In this document: piece after piece, positions 1-8,533 of the stretch
Position numbering within the stretch: position 1 is the stretch's first letter
Layout of the letters: each line of letters opens with the position of its first letter
Assembly (NCBI GenBank): GCA_016235245.1
Contig: JACRLO010000009.1
Coordinates: 1-64,000, forward strand
Direction of reading: 5' to 3'
Length of the DNA stretch: 64,000 nt
DNA from: Nitrospirota bacterium
GTDB lineage: Bacteria; Nitrospirota; Thermodesulfovibrionia; Thermodesulfovibrionales; UBA6898
Notes under the pieces: model-generated
What the model saw: the letters and a program-made list of their open reading frames with translations, nothing else
Told to the model about the DNA's origin: nothing
The model's database searches: none
Program-made: the position numbers and the translations under genes

Positions 1-1357
1 GATAACGTATCATATTTTTCGCACAATTGAATCATGGTGACCTCAAAACTGGTAATGTAATTTGTCGAGAAAAACATAGCCAGAGGAGGCACACCATGAC
101 TCAGAAGAATTGTAGCAAAAAGATGGGCAAAATAATCCAGATTGACGAAGAAGGGGTAAAAGACCACCTTGGGCAGATCGTCAAGGGGACGGTCCAGGAT
201 ACCCTTAATGCAATGCTTGATGCAGAGGCGGACCATCTGTGTAACGCACAGCGGTATGAACGAAGCGCAGACAGAAAAGACACCCGTGCAGGCTCATACC
301 GGAGGAAGCTGCATACGAGGGCTGGGGAAGTAGAGATCACCGTGCCAAAACTAAGAGCATTGCCCTTTGAAACAGCGATCATAGAGCGATATCGCAGAAG
401 AGAGACCTCCGTAGAGGAAGCGTTGGTAGAGATGTATTTGGCTGGCGTATCGGTAAGGAGAGTAGAGGACATTACCGAAGCACTCTGGGGGACCAAGGTC
501 AGCCCCGGCACCGTATCGAGGCTCAACGGCAAGATCTACGAGACGATTGAGAAGTGGCGGATGAACCCGATTGAAGGGGAGCATCCCTATGTATACCTTG
601 ATGGCATCTCGATGAAGCGGAGTTGGTCAGGAGAAGTGAAAAACGTTTCCATATTGGTAGCCATAGGGGTAAACAGGGAAGGGTATCGGGAGGTGCTGGG
701 AGTTGCGGAAGGGGCAAAAGAGGATAAGGCAAGCTGGACAGCTTTTCTGCGGTATCTCAAGGGGCGAGGCTTGAAGGGGGTTGAACTGATCATCTCGGAT
801 AAGAGTCTGGGGCTCATTGAAATCCTGGGAGATTTCTATCCAGAGGCGAAATGGCAGCGGTGCATGGTACATTTCTACCGCAATGTTTTTACCTTGGTGC
901 CGAAGGGAAAAGTAAAAGAAGTTGCCGCAATGCTCAAAGCGATCCATGCACAGGAGGATCGGGAGGAAGCTATCAGGAAGGCTGGCAGCGTGGCAAAGAA
1001 GCTTGAGGTAATGAAACTGGGTAAGGCGGCCAAGCTCCTGAGTGAGGGAATACAGGAGACGTTGAGCTACTATGCCTTCCCTGAGGAGCATCATCGGCGG
1101 ATTCGGACAAATAACCCCCTTGAGAGAATCATGAAAGAAATCAGAAGAAGGACGAGGGTGGTAGGGGCGTTCCCAGACGGCAATTCAGCGCTTATGCTGG
1201 TTGCGGCCAGGCTCAGACATATCGCAGGGACAAAATGGGGACTAAAACAGTATCTGAAGATGGACCGGCTTGAGGAGCAGGCAAGGGAATTGGCAGCATA
1301 GAGGGAAAACCAGATGAGGACACCAAATTAAATGTGCGAAAGATTCTTGACACTATC
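1..1357 (+). mobile_element. IS256-family insertion sequence
   Basis: The first 39 bases and the segment at 1321-1357 are imperfect inverted repeats of each other: both contain the TTTCGCACA core and start or end with GATA/TATC. Between them lies one transposase gene, the usual IS256 layout. The left end coincides with the start of the window, so the left flank and any target duplication cannot be seen. The right end carries an outward TTGACA, as is common in this family. The insertion cut the 5' end of the next gene. Confidence 0.85.
96..1301 (+). CDS. IS256/mutator-family transposase
   Basis: This 401-residue DDE transposase cuts and pastes the surrounding IS. The family triad is visible: Asp in YVYLDGI, Asp in ISDKSLGL and Glu in NNPLERI. 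The second motif is normally close to SDGHxGL or SDAHxGL, so SDKSLGL is a variant. The length is typical of IS256 transposases, so the element may be active. I chose the ATG at 96 because AGAGGAGG lies just upstream; the longer reading frame from 27 starts inside the terminal repeat. Confidence 0.9.
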   Translation: MTQKNCSKKMGKIIQIDEEGVKDHLGQIVKGTVQDTLNAMLDAEADHLCNAQRYERSADRKDTRAGSYRRKLHTRAGEVEITVPKLRALPFETAIIERYRRRETSVEEALVEMYLAGVSVRRVEDITEALWGTKVSPGTVSRLNGKIYETIEKWRMNPIEGEHPYVYLDGISMKRSWSGEVKNVSILVAIGVNREGYREVLGVAEGAKEDKASWTAFLRYLKGRGLKGVELIISDKSLGLIEILGDFYPEAKWQRCMVHFYRNVFTLVPKGKVKEVAAMLKAIHAQEDREEAIRKAGSVAKKLEVMKLGKAAKLLSEGIQETLSYYAFPEEHHRRIRTNNPLERIMKEIRRRTRVVGAFPDGNSALMLVAARLRHIAGTKWGLKQYLKMDRLEEQARELAA

Positions 1358-1631
1358 TGAGACGATCATCAATGTCAGATCATATGTGGTATATGGCACT
1401 GAAATGACGGAGGGCTTACTGGCATTTCTTCTGCATGAAAACGATAAACTGAATCTGGGAGCATTTGGGCTGGATGACGAAAACAATATCTTTCTTGAGC
1501 ACACTATCCTGGGCAATACCTGTCAAAAGGCAGAGTTTGAGGCATCTCTTTTTGCTATACTATCGACCAGTGACAAATATGACGATGAAATTGTCTCCCG
1601 CTGGGGTGGGATCAGGGAAGCTGACAGATAA
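1358..1631 (+). pseudogene. 5'-truncated YbjN-like protein
   Basis: An open frame continues from the IS end and encodes about 90 residues resembling the C-terminal half of YbjN / type III chaperone-like proteins: LNLGAFGLDDENNIFLEHTILG, then YDDEIVSRWGG. The native start codon and N-terminus are missing because the IS256 element sits in front. Expression would need an internal start or read-through from the IS. The family assignment is from memory of the motif pattern and is moderately sure; the truncation is seen directly. Confidence 0.6.
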
Positions 1632-1687
1632 ATGAACTGCCCAGGACTGAAAGAAAACTTAATGTTAAAACGTTATATGAACAAGAT

Positions 1688-2395
1688 ATGAAATCATCCT
1701 ATGAACAGAAACAGACCGAGATGTCTGAAATAGACACTAACTTCTTAGAATCATTGAAAAAAGGCGAGGAAAAGGCCTATCTGCGGACGAGAAAATGGTG
1801 CTATTCATATTTCTATGACTACGTAAAAAATGATGAAGATACAAAAGATCTTGTGTCTGTCTCTATTGAAAAGATCCGTAAGGGACTATCGACCTTTAAT
1901 TCCAGCAAAGGCAAGGGGAATATCGAGAGCAATTTCAGGTCATGGATTAAGACAATTAATCGAAATACATATCTTGATTACAGAGACAGAAAAAAGAGGG
2001 AACTGAGCTTTTCTGAACTTTCCGCAGCGCTTGGATTTGACGATGAAGACAGTTCCCTTATGGAGAAGAATACCGGCAGTCTGATCGATATGCTCAGCAG
2101 TAATGCCTATGACAATTATTCATTCAAGGATAACCCGCTCTGGAATATTGCAGTAAAAGAGGTGATAGCGGTAATCGGCAGCGTTAAAGAGCCGCGCAAG
2201 AAGATTGCTCTTATCCTAAAGTTCATATATGGTTTTAAGACAAATGAAATTGCGGAGATAATGAGCGAGAACTTTGACTCTATCCAGAGTGTGCTCCACA
2301 GAAGCACCCTTGAACTGAGGGAGCTGTATATAAAGAAAGGAATAGAAGCTGACTACCTGGACCCCGACTCATTGAAGAATACCCAGGCAGTATGA
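1688..2395 (+). CDS. ECF-like RNA polymerase sigma factor
   Basis: A 235-residue protein with a sigma-70 region-2-like N-terminal half (KNDEDTKDLVSVSIEKIRKGL, then FRSWIKTINRNTYLDYRDRKKRE) and a region-4-like C-terminal half with a helix-turn-helix (FKTNEIAEIMSENFDSIQSVLHRS). Such factors direct core RNA polymerase to a small regulon. The acidic linker between the halves (residues about 110-150) is longer than in many ECF factors. The next gene, 25 bp downstream, has the zinc-finger signature of an anti-sigma factor, which supports the call. Its targets are not identifiable here. Confidence 0.7.
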   Translation: MKSSYEQKQTEMSEIDTNFLESLKKGEEKAYLRTRKWCYSYFYDYVKNDEDTKDLVSVSIEKIRKGLSTFNSSKGKGNIESNFRSWIKTINRNTYLDYRDRKKRELSFSELSAALGFDDEDSSLMEKNTGSLIDMLSSNAYDNYSFKDNPLWNIAVKEVIAVIGSVKEPRKKIALILKFIYGFKTNEIAEIMSENFDSIQSVLHRSTLELRELYIKKGIEADYLDPDSLKNTQAV

Positions 2396-2420
2396 CAAAA
2401 CATCCTGAAGACAGAAGAAA

Positions 2421-2870
2421 ATGAATACGCATATTAAAAAATCAGATATTCTCAAATACGTCTCATGTCTGTTGCCTGTAGAGACAATAGGGGCGATCGA
2501 AAGTCATATTTCCACCTGCCCGGAATGTCTTCTGAAGGTCTCCCATGGATATGCTAAGAAGAAGGAGGCCTGTAATAAGGCAGAAGAGCTCTTTGCGGAT
2601 TATCTTGAAGGTGAACTGCAGCCTGATGAAATGACTTTTGTTAACAATCACCTGCTTATATGCTACGCCTGTGAGCAGAAGTATCACAAGCTGGTTGAAG
2701 AAAAAGAGGAGAAGACATTAGAAACCGAATTAAATCTCAAGACCTTCGATGTTTCCGCTTACAATTTGCCCAACAACAGTCTTGGAGAGAGTGAGGATGC
2801 TGAGTCTGAAAAGAAGAGGATTGAGATTAATAAAAAGGACACAACTGCAGCTGATCAAAGCAAAAGTTGA
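2421..2870 (+). CDS. zinc-finger anti-sigma-like protein
   Basis: This 149-residue protein carries two HxxxCxxC motifs, ESHISTCPEC and NNHLLICYAC, characteristic of zinc-binding anti-sigma domains (zf-HC2/ZAS type). It follows the sigma factor directly and is probably co-transcribed with it, so it likely sequesters that factor. Unlike many relatives it has no transmembrane helix, which points to a cytoplasmic, perhaps redox- or metal-responsive regulator. The C-terminal 50 residues are charged and probably disordered. Confidence 0.65.
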   Translation: MNTHIKKSDILKYVSCLLPVETIGAIESHISTCPECLLKVSHGYAKKKEACNKAEELFADYLEGELQPDEMTFVNNHLLICYACEQKYHKLVEEKEEKTLETELNLKTFDVSAYNLPNNSLGESEDAESEKKRIEINKKDTTAADQSKS

Positions 2871-3206
2871 TTTGTGACAAAAGATATGGAGCTTACGAAT
2901 AGCCTCCCATTTAGTAAATTTCTTGCATATATCATATGATATATTTGAACGAAAAGTCCGAAAGTTTTCCCTATAGGGATATCTCAGAAGTAGATATTTC
3001 TGCTAAAAATAATAAATCAGGGCGCTAATCTCAGATTCAGTGGAGAATGTATCGCTGGATATCGAGTGCATCAAGAAGTAGTCGCATGCTTTACTTGAGG
3101 ACTAAGTTGCCGGAACGTTATCTGGAACAAAATGTCAGAGACGCTGCCTTGAAACTTTCGGCATAATAGTGGAGTCTATAGTTCCTCAACGAAAGGAGGG
3201 CTGACA
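2871..3206. promoter_or_regulatory. intergenic region with two perfect palindromes
   Basis: This gap has no gene I can support. It holds an 18-bp perfect palindrome at 2927-2944 (centre ATCATATGAT) and a 12-bp one at 2968-2979 (TCCCTATAGGGA). Both are candidate operators or small hairpins, upstream of the membrane-protein gene at 3207. The Shine-Dalgarno of that gene (AAAGGAGGG) closes the gap. No clear -35/-10 pair was found. Confidence 0.35.
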
Positions 3207-3989
3207 ATGAAAGTGAAAGATATTTTACTAAGTGTATCTATTAGCGTTCTCCTCTTTATCGTTATTGCTACATCGGAATTTCGCTTTGAGTATATGTATC
3301 TTTTTTTTATAGGTGTCGTGCTAAATGCTCTCCCAGTGCTCATTGGTAAGGTTATAGCAACCCCGAAGATAACTGAGAATCTTTTTATTGCAGGCACCTA
3401 TGGTGGTGGCAATAGAGGAGTATTTCTTGTTTCTTTTTTTATGCCAAACAAACTTCTTGAGTTTATGATAATTGATCTTGGCAACTACATTTCGCTGCTA
3501 TTGATCTATCCCATGCTGTTCAGGAGAAAACATTTGGAAAAGAAAAATCTTCTCCTTGTGTCACTGACTATTATCGCAGTTATCGGCGGTATTTATATTA
3601 ATAAGAATCAACTACCCTGCTATTGGTGTTCAGAAGTTAAGAGCGGTATTCTTTATGCGATTGTGATTTATACGATTATTCAGATAATCCAATGGCTAAA
3701 AGAGAACAGGCCACGGGTTCTGCTCGATGCTGATTTTGCATGGTTCATAAGCGCACGAATAGGTATTGTGGGATTACTGCTTCTTCTGTATTATTTTGTC
3801 ACGGCAAGTTGGATTCCCACCTTACTTATATTTACTGTCCTGCCGACAAGTTCTCTTCTTTTTGTTTTTTTTAATCGTCAGGACCAGATATATGACCGGG
3901 TTGTAAAAAATACAATTGCTTCTATGCTGGTATATTTCGCGGCTATTATTAGCTTCTTTATTGTAAAAAACATTCCGCAGTATATGTAA
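3207..3989 (+). CDS. polytopic membrane protein
   Basis: A 260-residue, very hydrophobic protein with about eight predicted membrane-spanning stretches. The pattern GTYGGGNRGVFLVSFF followed by IDLGNY loosely recalls auxin-efflux-carrier (AEC) type permeases, but the length is short for that family and I do not claim the match. A CYWC motif sits in a loop near residue 138. The start is supported by AAAGGAGGG upstream. Neighbours give no functional hint. Confidence 0.5.
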   Translation: MKVKDILLSVSISVLLFIVIATSEFRFEYMYLFFIGVVLNALPVLIGKVIATPKITENLFIAGTYGGGNRGVFLVSFFMPNKLLEFMIIDLGNYISLLLIYPMLFRRKHLEKKNLLLVSLTIIAVIGGIYINKNQLPCYWCSEVKSGILYAIVIYTIIQIIQWLKENRPRVLLDADFAWFISARIGIVGLLLLLYYFVTASWIPTLLIFTVLPTSSLLFVFFNRQDQIYDRVVKNTIASMLVYFAAIISFFIVKNIPQYM

Positions 3990-4138
3990 ATTTGAGAATT
4001 ATCTCAGGCATGCGAATTTGAGATTAAGAATAAATGGATAATTGAAAGGTTGTTCGGCAGACTCTATAATTGCATTTGCTAAATATGAAGGCTCACGACG
4101 CATAGCAGGATAGGGCGTATGGGCGAAGGAGGGATAAA

Positions 4139-5236
4139 ATGGGTAGGCACAACATTCATGTGTATATGCTCTATTTGCTGGATTTTGAAGACGGTAGGGT
4201 GGTCTTTACAAATGATCAATCATTAGAAATTAAAAAGTCTGTGCAGAAGATCATTAAAGAATATGGTCATCGCTTGGACAGTTGCGATGCTGAGTTTGAT
4301 ACTCACACGCTAAACATAGAGGGCCTTAATCAAAGCTTGGCTTCCCGCAATACTCAACTTATGGAATTGGTAGAAGCGAAAATCGGATATTACCATCACA
4401 GATTTATTTCTCACTTTAAACTAAAAAATTCTCATAATGATATAAATGTGCAAATACGTAAAATTAGAGATATCCTGCGACAATACAGCAATACTATCGT
4501 GGAGAAATGCAAAGAAGAAATAAATAATATCAGAAATCTTCAAGCTGATGGCAAAATCAAAGGTTTTTTTGAGTATCAGTTAATTGTTGCAGAAAAGAGT
4601 ACAGATATTCTTGACTCATTTCAGATACCTTTTTCATTTCAGACAACATCTCTATGCTTTGATATAATCAAGCCGACCTATTTTTTCCCGGAAAGAATGC
4701 TGGTCAGGATAAGTATTCCCTGTGCGGTTATATATGGACATATTCAGGTTGATAAGGATAAGACATTGGTCAGGGATTTTATAAATGCAATATACCAGCA
4801 TGCGCTTTATGGGAGAAAGAAACGCTTGGTTGAAATGGGAGCAAGTGTTGTGAAATCTATCAAAGATCCCTATAAAATTGACGAGCAAGATTTGCAAGAT
4901 CTCTGGGCTTATATGATAGATACTATGGGTGGAAAGACATCAAATGTATATTCGTTCAAGGTCATCAGGGTAACGCTCTTCATAACGATTATTGTTTGTA
5001 TTCTTACTATTGCCTTGGTTGGAAAAGAAATCAAGGAAATGATATTTAAGGAATCGCCTGCAAAAGAGACTATAGAAACAACCGGAAATAGTGTAGATAC
5101 GGGTCGTGATAAATTAGTCGAGCCAGTTTGCGGTAAGGATAGAAAGGCGCTTTTAGAAGATAATCGAATGGGAAGCAGTGAGCATGACCGCCCAATTGTG
5201 TATGAAAAGAGGGGCAGGAGTGAAAGAGGTTATTAA
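4139..5236 (+). CDS. hypothetical protein with C-terminal membrane anchor
   Basis: A 365-residue protein I do not recognise. The first 270 residues are soluble and mixed alpha/beta. A single hydrophobic helix (VTLFITIIVCILTIALVG, about residues 280-297) is followed by a charged tail. It is therefore probably tail-anchored with its main domain in the cytoplasm. A GAAGGAGGG Shine-Dalgarno sits just upstream of the ATG. It is AT-rich like the gene before it. Confidence 0.5.
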   Translation: MGRHNIHVYMLYLLDFEDGRVVFTNDQSLEIKKSVQKIIKEYGHRLDSCDAEFDTHTLNIEGLNQSLASRNTQLMELVEAKIGYYHHRFISHFKLKNSHNDINVQIRKIRDILRQYSNTIVEKCKEEINNIRNLQADGKIKGFFEYQLIVAEKSTDILDSFQIPFSFQTTSLCFDIIKPTYFFPERMLVRISIPCAVIYGHIQVDKDKTLVRDFINAIYQHALYGRKKRLVEMGASVVKSIKDPYKIDEQDLQDLWAYMIDTMGGKTSNVYSFKVIRVTLFITIIVCILTIALVGKEIKEMIFKESPAKETIETTGNSVDTGRDKLVEPVCGKDRKALLEDNRMGSSEHDRPIVYEKRGRSERGY

Positions 5237-5312
5237 TCGGGGGTATAAAATATTTTGTGCAAATAGCCTTCAGAGGGTAGGATAAAAAACCTATCATTAA
5301 GAAGGAGAGAAA

Positions 5313-5453
5313 ATGGAGATCAAAGCGGAGTTCATAGATGAGCTGATCAAGGGGTATCAGAGCCCTGAAAAGATACTTGGTGAGCATGGACTTTTAAAGC
5401 AGTTGACGAAGGCAGTATTGGAGCGGTGCCTACAGGGGGAGATGACCCATTAA
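5313..5453 (+). pseudogene. IS256-family transposase N-terminal fragment
   Basis: This 46-residue frame begins MEIKAEFIDELIKGYQSPEK and continues LLKQLTKAVLERCLQGEMTH before a stop. That is the conserved start of many IS256 transposases; the rest of the gene is gone. It differs in sequence from the intact transposase at 96-1301, so it marks an older, separate insertion. The preceding bases (about 5237-5300) look like an IS256 left end. Confidence 0.75.
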
Positions 5454-5745
5454 TCAGACAAAGGCAGATTACTGGAGAAGTTTCAAAACTGCCTTAAAAT
5501 ACTTTTCCCACTTGGCCCCATTTCAGAAAGAGATCTAATGTAATCGTCTTCGAACATTTCAGAGAAATTCAGATAAGTGTCCGCAATTGCAATAACCCTC
5601 GATAATGAAAAAAGTTGTATCACAAAGCCCCATATATTTAATACTGACTATGTCACCAGATCAAATCCTGCAAGAAAATGCCTTATTGAACCGTTTATAT
5701 GCTAAGACACTATTCAGTAATCACTTTGAATCAAGGAGGTGGATT

Positions 5746-5907
5746 ATGGCTAAGGCGGTAATTGCAGTATTTGCAGTAGTTCTGCTCTGTTTACTGGTTC
5801 TTCGCAGCGTTATGCTCTGGTATTGGAAGATCAATGAGATCGTAGGGCGACTGGACGAGATAGTTATGGAACTGAGGCGCATAAACGAAAGAAATATCAC
5901 CCGATAA
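5746..5907 (+). CDS. small single-pass membrane protein
   Basis: A 53-residue protein: an N-terminal transmembrane helix (residues about 4-25, AVIAVFAVVLLCLLVLRSV) followed by an amphipathic, charged helix (INEIVGRLDEIVMELRRINER) that could form a coiled coil. The ATG at 5746 has AAGGAGGT seven bases upstream; the longer frame from 5605 has no such site. It lies 9 bp before the next membrane-protein gene and is probably its operon partner. Confidence 0.55.
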   Translation: MAKAVIAVFAVVLLCLLVLRSVMLWYWKINEIVGRLDEIVMELRRINERNITR

Positions 5908-5916
5908 GGAGGAACA

Positions 5917-7281
5917 ATGGACGACAAGATGAAAGAAACGCTGACACATATTATAAAGACAGGAGGTGCTGTTCTTCTCTGCGCCGCAGGTATTCTGTTC
6001 ATTCTCTATCTGCTGTCTATTCCGTTTGACATCTACATCATCTACTGGATTTATGACTATGTTGTCGAAAAGATAGGCGATGTATCCGGACTGAACCAGA
6101 ATCTGCTGAAGGCGTCTGTTTTGATCGCGCTCATTCCGCTTCTCTGGGTGATTCCCAATCTTATCAGGGGCAATCATAAGAAAGAGGCGCGGGCAGCAGT
6201 GATTCTCTATTTCAGCCTTTTCTTTTTCGCTACCTACTACTTCAGCAGGGACATAAATTTTTCGAGATCAGCCGGGAAGGCTCTTAAATATTATGCCATT
6301 ACTCCGGAAGGGGTGAAGTTTTTCGATAAGGCAGGAGTAGATCCGTTATACGGCATTGCTCTTAAGCCTGTAACACCGGATTCCATAAAGAATCTTAGAC
6401 TGCTCCAAAAAGGTGAGTTCAAGGCTGTTGATCCAACTCAGGCCAATCTCTTTAATCCGGTAACCGGTGACCCTCAGGTCTGGTATTTCAGGCATGAAGA
6501 CGGGCGCTATCAATTCTTCAATAAACCTGGTTACCACCCAGTTAATGGAGAGGCCCTTTCCCCGATTACAAAGCAGATATACGCAGACTGGAAGAAGAAA
6601 GTTGAAGCAGAAGAGAAAAGACAGGCAGAGGAAAGAAGGATTGCAGAGGAAAAAAGAAAGATTGCTGAACGCAATTTCGTAAAAAACGGAGACTTTGCAA
6701 ACCGGCACGACAATTGGGAAAAGAAGATCGGCGATGTGAGCCAAGGTGCGAGCACCGCAGAGATCATCTCGCTGCCGTCGAGCAAATCAGGCAGGGCGCT
6801 TCATCTTAAGCATGAAGGCAATGGCTTTATTCAGTTTTCCCAGGTCCTTGATATAGAAAGTATTGATATGACCTTTTCGGCTTCCTTTCAGATGAAGTCC
6901 CATGAGGGCATGATCATGGGATTTACCGGAACCGGCATAGCACAGATAGGGCTCTTTTATCTGGATGCAGAGGGCAATGCGCTTGGAGAAACAGTGCTTC
7001 TTAACTATCAGAAAAATCCTTTTGCTGACACCGGCCTCATCGGCGTGCCCAAAAGAGAGGGAGATTCTTACAAAAAGCACTATATAGAGATTAACGATCA
7101 AAAGTTCCGGCAGGATTTCAGATTTCAGCTCAAAAGCGAGATTGAGGATCACCTGCACGGTATGGACATGGCTTTAGTTAAAAAGATTGCAATACTTATT
7201 TGGTGCGGTGCCAATCATCATCAGGCCGGTTCGGAGTTATGGATAGCAGATATAGGCCTCAGAAAACAGATGCCTCAATAA
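5917..7281 (+). CDS. membrane protein with C-terminal jelly-roll-like domain
   Basis: 454 residues. Three hydrophobic segments lie in the first 110 residues, then a region with repeated GxxxFNKPGYHPVNGEAL-type motifs (two or three copies of a short Y/F-x-P-x(2)G-x-L unit). A Lys/Glu-rich coiled coil follows (about 215-250). The final 200 residues (NFVKNGDFANRHDNWEKK, later QVLDIESIDMTFSASFQMKS) look like a carbohydrate-binding-module-type beta-sandwich. GGAGGAACA precedes the ATG. Function unknown; probably displayed at the envelope. Confidence 0.5.
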   Translation: MDDKMKETLTHIIKTGGAVLLCAAGILFILYLLSIPFDIYIIYWIYDYVVEKIGDVSGLNQNLLKASVLIALIPLLWVIPNLIRGNHKKEARAAVILYFSLFFFATYYFSRDINFSRSAGKALKYYAITPEGVKFFDKAGVDPLYGIALKPVTPDSIKNLRLLQKGEFKAVDPTQANLFNPVTGDPQVWYFRHEDGRYQFFNKPGYHPVNGEALSPITKQIYADWKKKVEAEEKRQAEERRIAEEKRKIAERNFVKNGDFANRHDNWEKKIGDVSQGASTAEIISLPSSKSGRALHLKHEGNGFIQFSQVLDIESIDMTFSASFQMKSHEGMIMGFTGTGIAQIGLFYLDAEGNALGETVLLNYQKNPFADTGLIGVPKREGDSYKKHYIEINDQKFRQDFRFQLKSEIEDHLHGMDMALVKKIAILIWCGANHHQAGSELWIADIGLRKQMPQ

Positions 7282-7340
7282 GACCTCGTTTTCTTCTGCC
7301 TGTTTACATCAGCAATTCGTGAAAGAATTCTCAGCCCTCA

Positions 7341-7360
7341 GGCGTTATCCATAGATAACC
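7341..7360. promoter_or_regulatory. palindromic leader motif
   Basis: GTTATC at 7344-7349 and GATAAC at 7354-7359 form a perfect 6-bp inverted repeat with a 4-base spacer, 21 bp before the start codon of the DUF932-like gene. The 10-mer GGCGTTATCC here recurs at 12096-12105, upstream of the cREC gene. It could be an operator shared by the two operons, or a small 5' UTR hairpin. Confidence 0.3.
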
Positions 7361-7380
7361 CAAATTCAAGGAGGATGAAA

Positions 7381-8412
7381 ATGATCACAAAAATGTTTGC
7401 AGCAGAGAGGGAAGAAAGCGTTAAGTCCTTTGACCAGGCAATGGATGCGATCAAAGGCGACTTTCAGGTCGAGCATTATGGTGACCAACTCAGGAATCTC
7501 ACACTTACCGAAGAAGGTCATCTTGATTTAGCGGCAGGCAGTTATCCTATCACCAGCAGTGCCTTTGACGGGCTCTGCAGAAGCATCAGGATGCCCTCGG
7601 ATTTTGGAAGAAAGATTCCCGTAGACCTATTTATTTACAATTTCGATGCCCTGAAGGCAAAGCTCAACCGCCGCTTACATATCTGCATCACAAAGGGAAC
7701 TGTCGTTAGTGTCGGAGACATCATGCCTGAGCCTATAAGAAATGCGGAGATTCTAACTGAAGCTACTGACCGGGCTGAACGGACAGGAATGAAGCTGCAC
7801 GATGTAAGGATCTCTGACCGTGGCATGCAGATCGATATTCTTGACCCTCGCAGAAACCTCGAACCTATCAAAGGGGATGTTACATCGGTCGGTCTGAACA
7901 TCGTTACGTCGGAAATGGGCCTGCTGAAGACAAAGGCGTCATTATTCCTGATGAGGCTTGTATGCAGTAATGGAGCTATAGTGAAGAAGGCATGGGGAGG
8001 CTATGAGTCACTTTTTGACTATAGGGTAAGCAAGGAAAAGTCACTGCCGGAATTCTTCGACAAGATGGGAAAGGCGAGCTTTAACTATGACGCCTTTAGC
8101 GGCAGATACAGGAGGTTAACCGAGAGAGAACTAAACGCAGCTGAATTCCTTGAACTTCATGGCAGGCTTGCAGGCATGATTGGCACAGAGCAGGCAGATA
8201 ATGTGAGCAATATCAGCAGAGATCAGCGTATTGAGCTGAAAAATAGAGTGGAAAATGGCAGAGACAGTAGATATCCCGCAGGGATTAACGCCTATGACTT
8301 CTATAACTCCATAACCCATGCTGTAAAGGGCTTTCCCTTTTCGACCCGTAGGGCCCTCGAGAACTTTGGTGGCTCGCTGATACAGATGATCCCGGCTATG
8401 TCATTCAATTGA
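7381..8412 (+). CDS. DUF932-like plasmid protein
   Basis: A 343-residue protein resembling the DUF932 family found on plasmids and phages: SSAFDGLCRSIRMPSDF near the N-terminus, then SLFLMRLVCSNGAIVKKAWGG, the typical central motif. The family is associated with mobile-element maintenance and its biochemical role is unclear. I place the start at the second ATG (7381), six bases after AAGGAGG; the ATG at 7375 overlaps that site. A strong terminator follows. A second DUF932-like protein is encoded at 19604-20317. Confidence 0.6.
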   Translation: MITKMFAAEREESVKSFDQAMDAIKGDFQVEHYGDQLRNLTLTEEGHLDLAAGSYPITSSAFDGLCRSIRMPSDFGRKIPVDLFIYNFDALKAKLNRRLHICITKGTVVSVGDIMPEPIRNAEILTEATDRAERTGMKLHDVRISDRGMQIDILDPRRNLEPIKGDVTSVGLNIVTSEMGLLKTKASLFLMRLVCSNGAIVKKAWGGYESLFDYRVSKEKSLPEFFDKMGKASFNYDAFSGRYRRLTERELNAAEFLELHGRLAGMIGTEQADNVSNISRDQRIELKNRVENGRDSRYPAGINAYDFYNSITHAVKGFPFSTRRALENFGGSLIQMIPAMSFN

Positions 8413-8438
8413 GAGTAGGCACATAACGCTACAGAACT

Positions 8439-8466
8439 AAGGGGGGCCTTGAGCCCCCTTTTTGTT
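8439..8466 (+). terminator. rho-independent terminator
   Basis: AAGGGGGGC pairs with GCCCCCTT across a short loop and is followed directly by a run of T. It closes the transcript of the DUF932-like gene. Confidence 0.9.
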
Positions 8467-8533
8467 GCCCAAATGAAATAAATATTGCTCATCTGACGCT
8501 ATATATCAAACAAATCGATAAATAGGGGGAAGA

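Noticed and set aside
101-532. Long antisense frames within the IS256 transposase and other large genes
   Set aside because: They are shadows of the coding strand, with no start signals or known motifs.
3207-3989. AEC-family transporter assignment
   Set aside because: The similarity is limited to one short pattern and the protein is shorter than that family.
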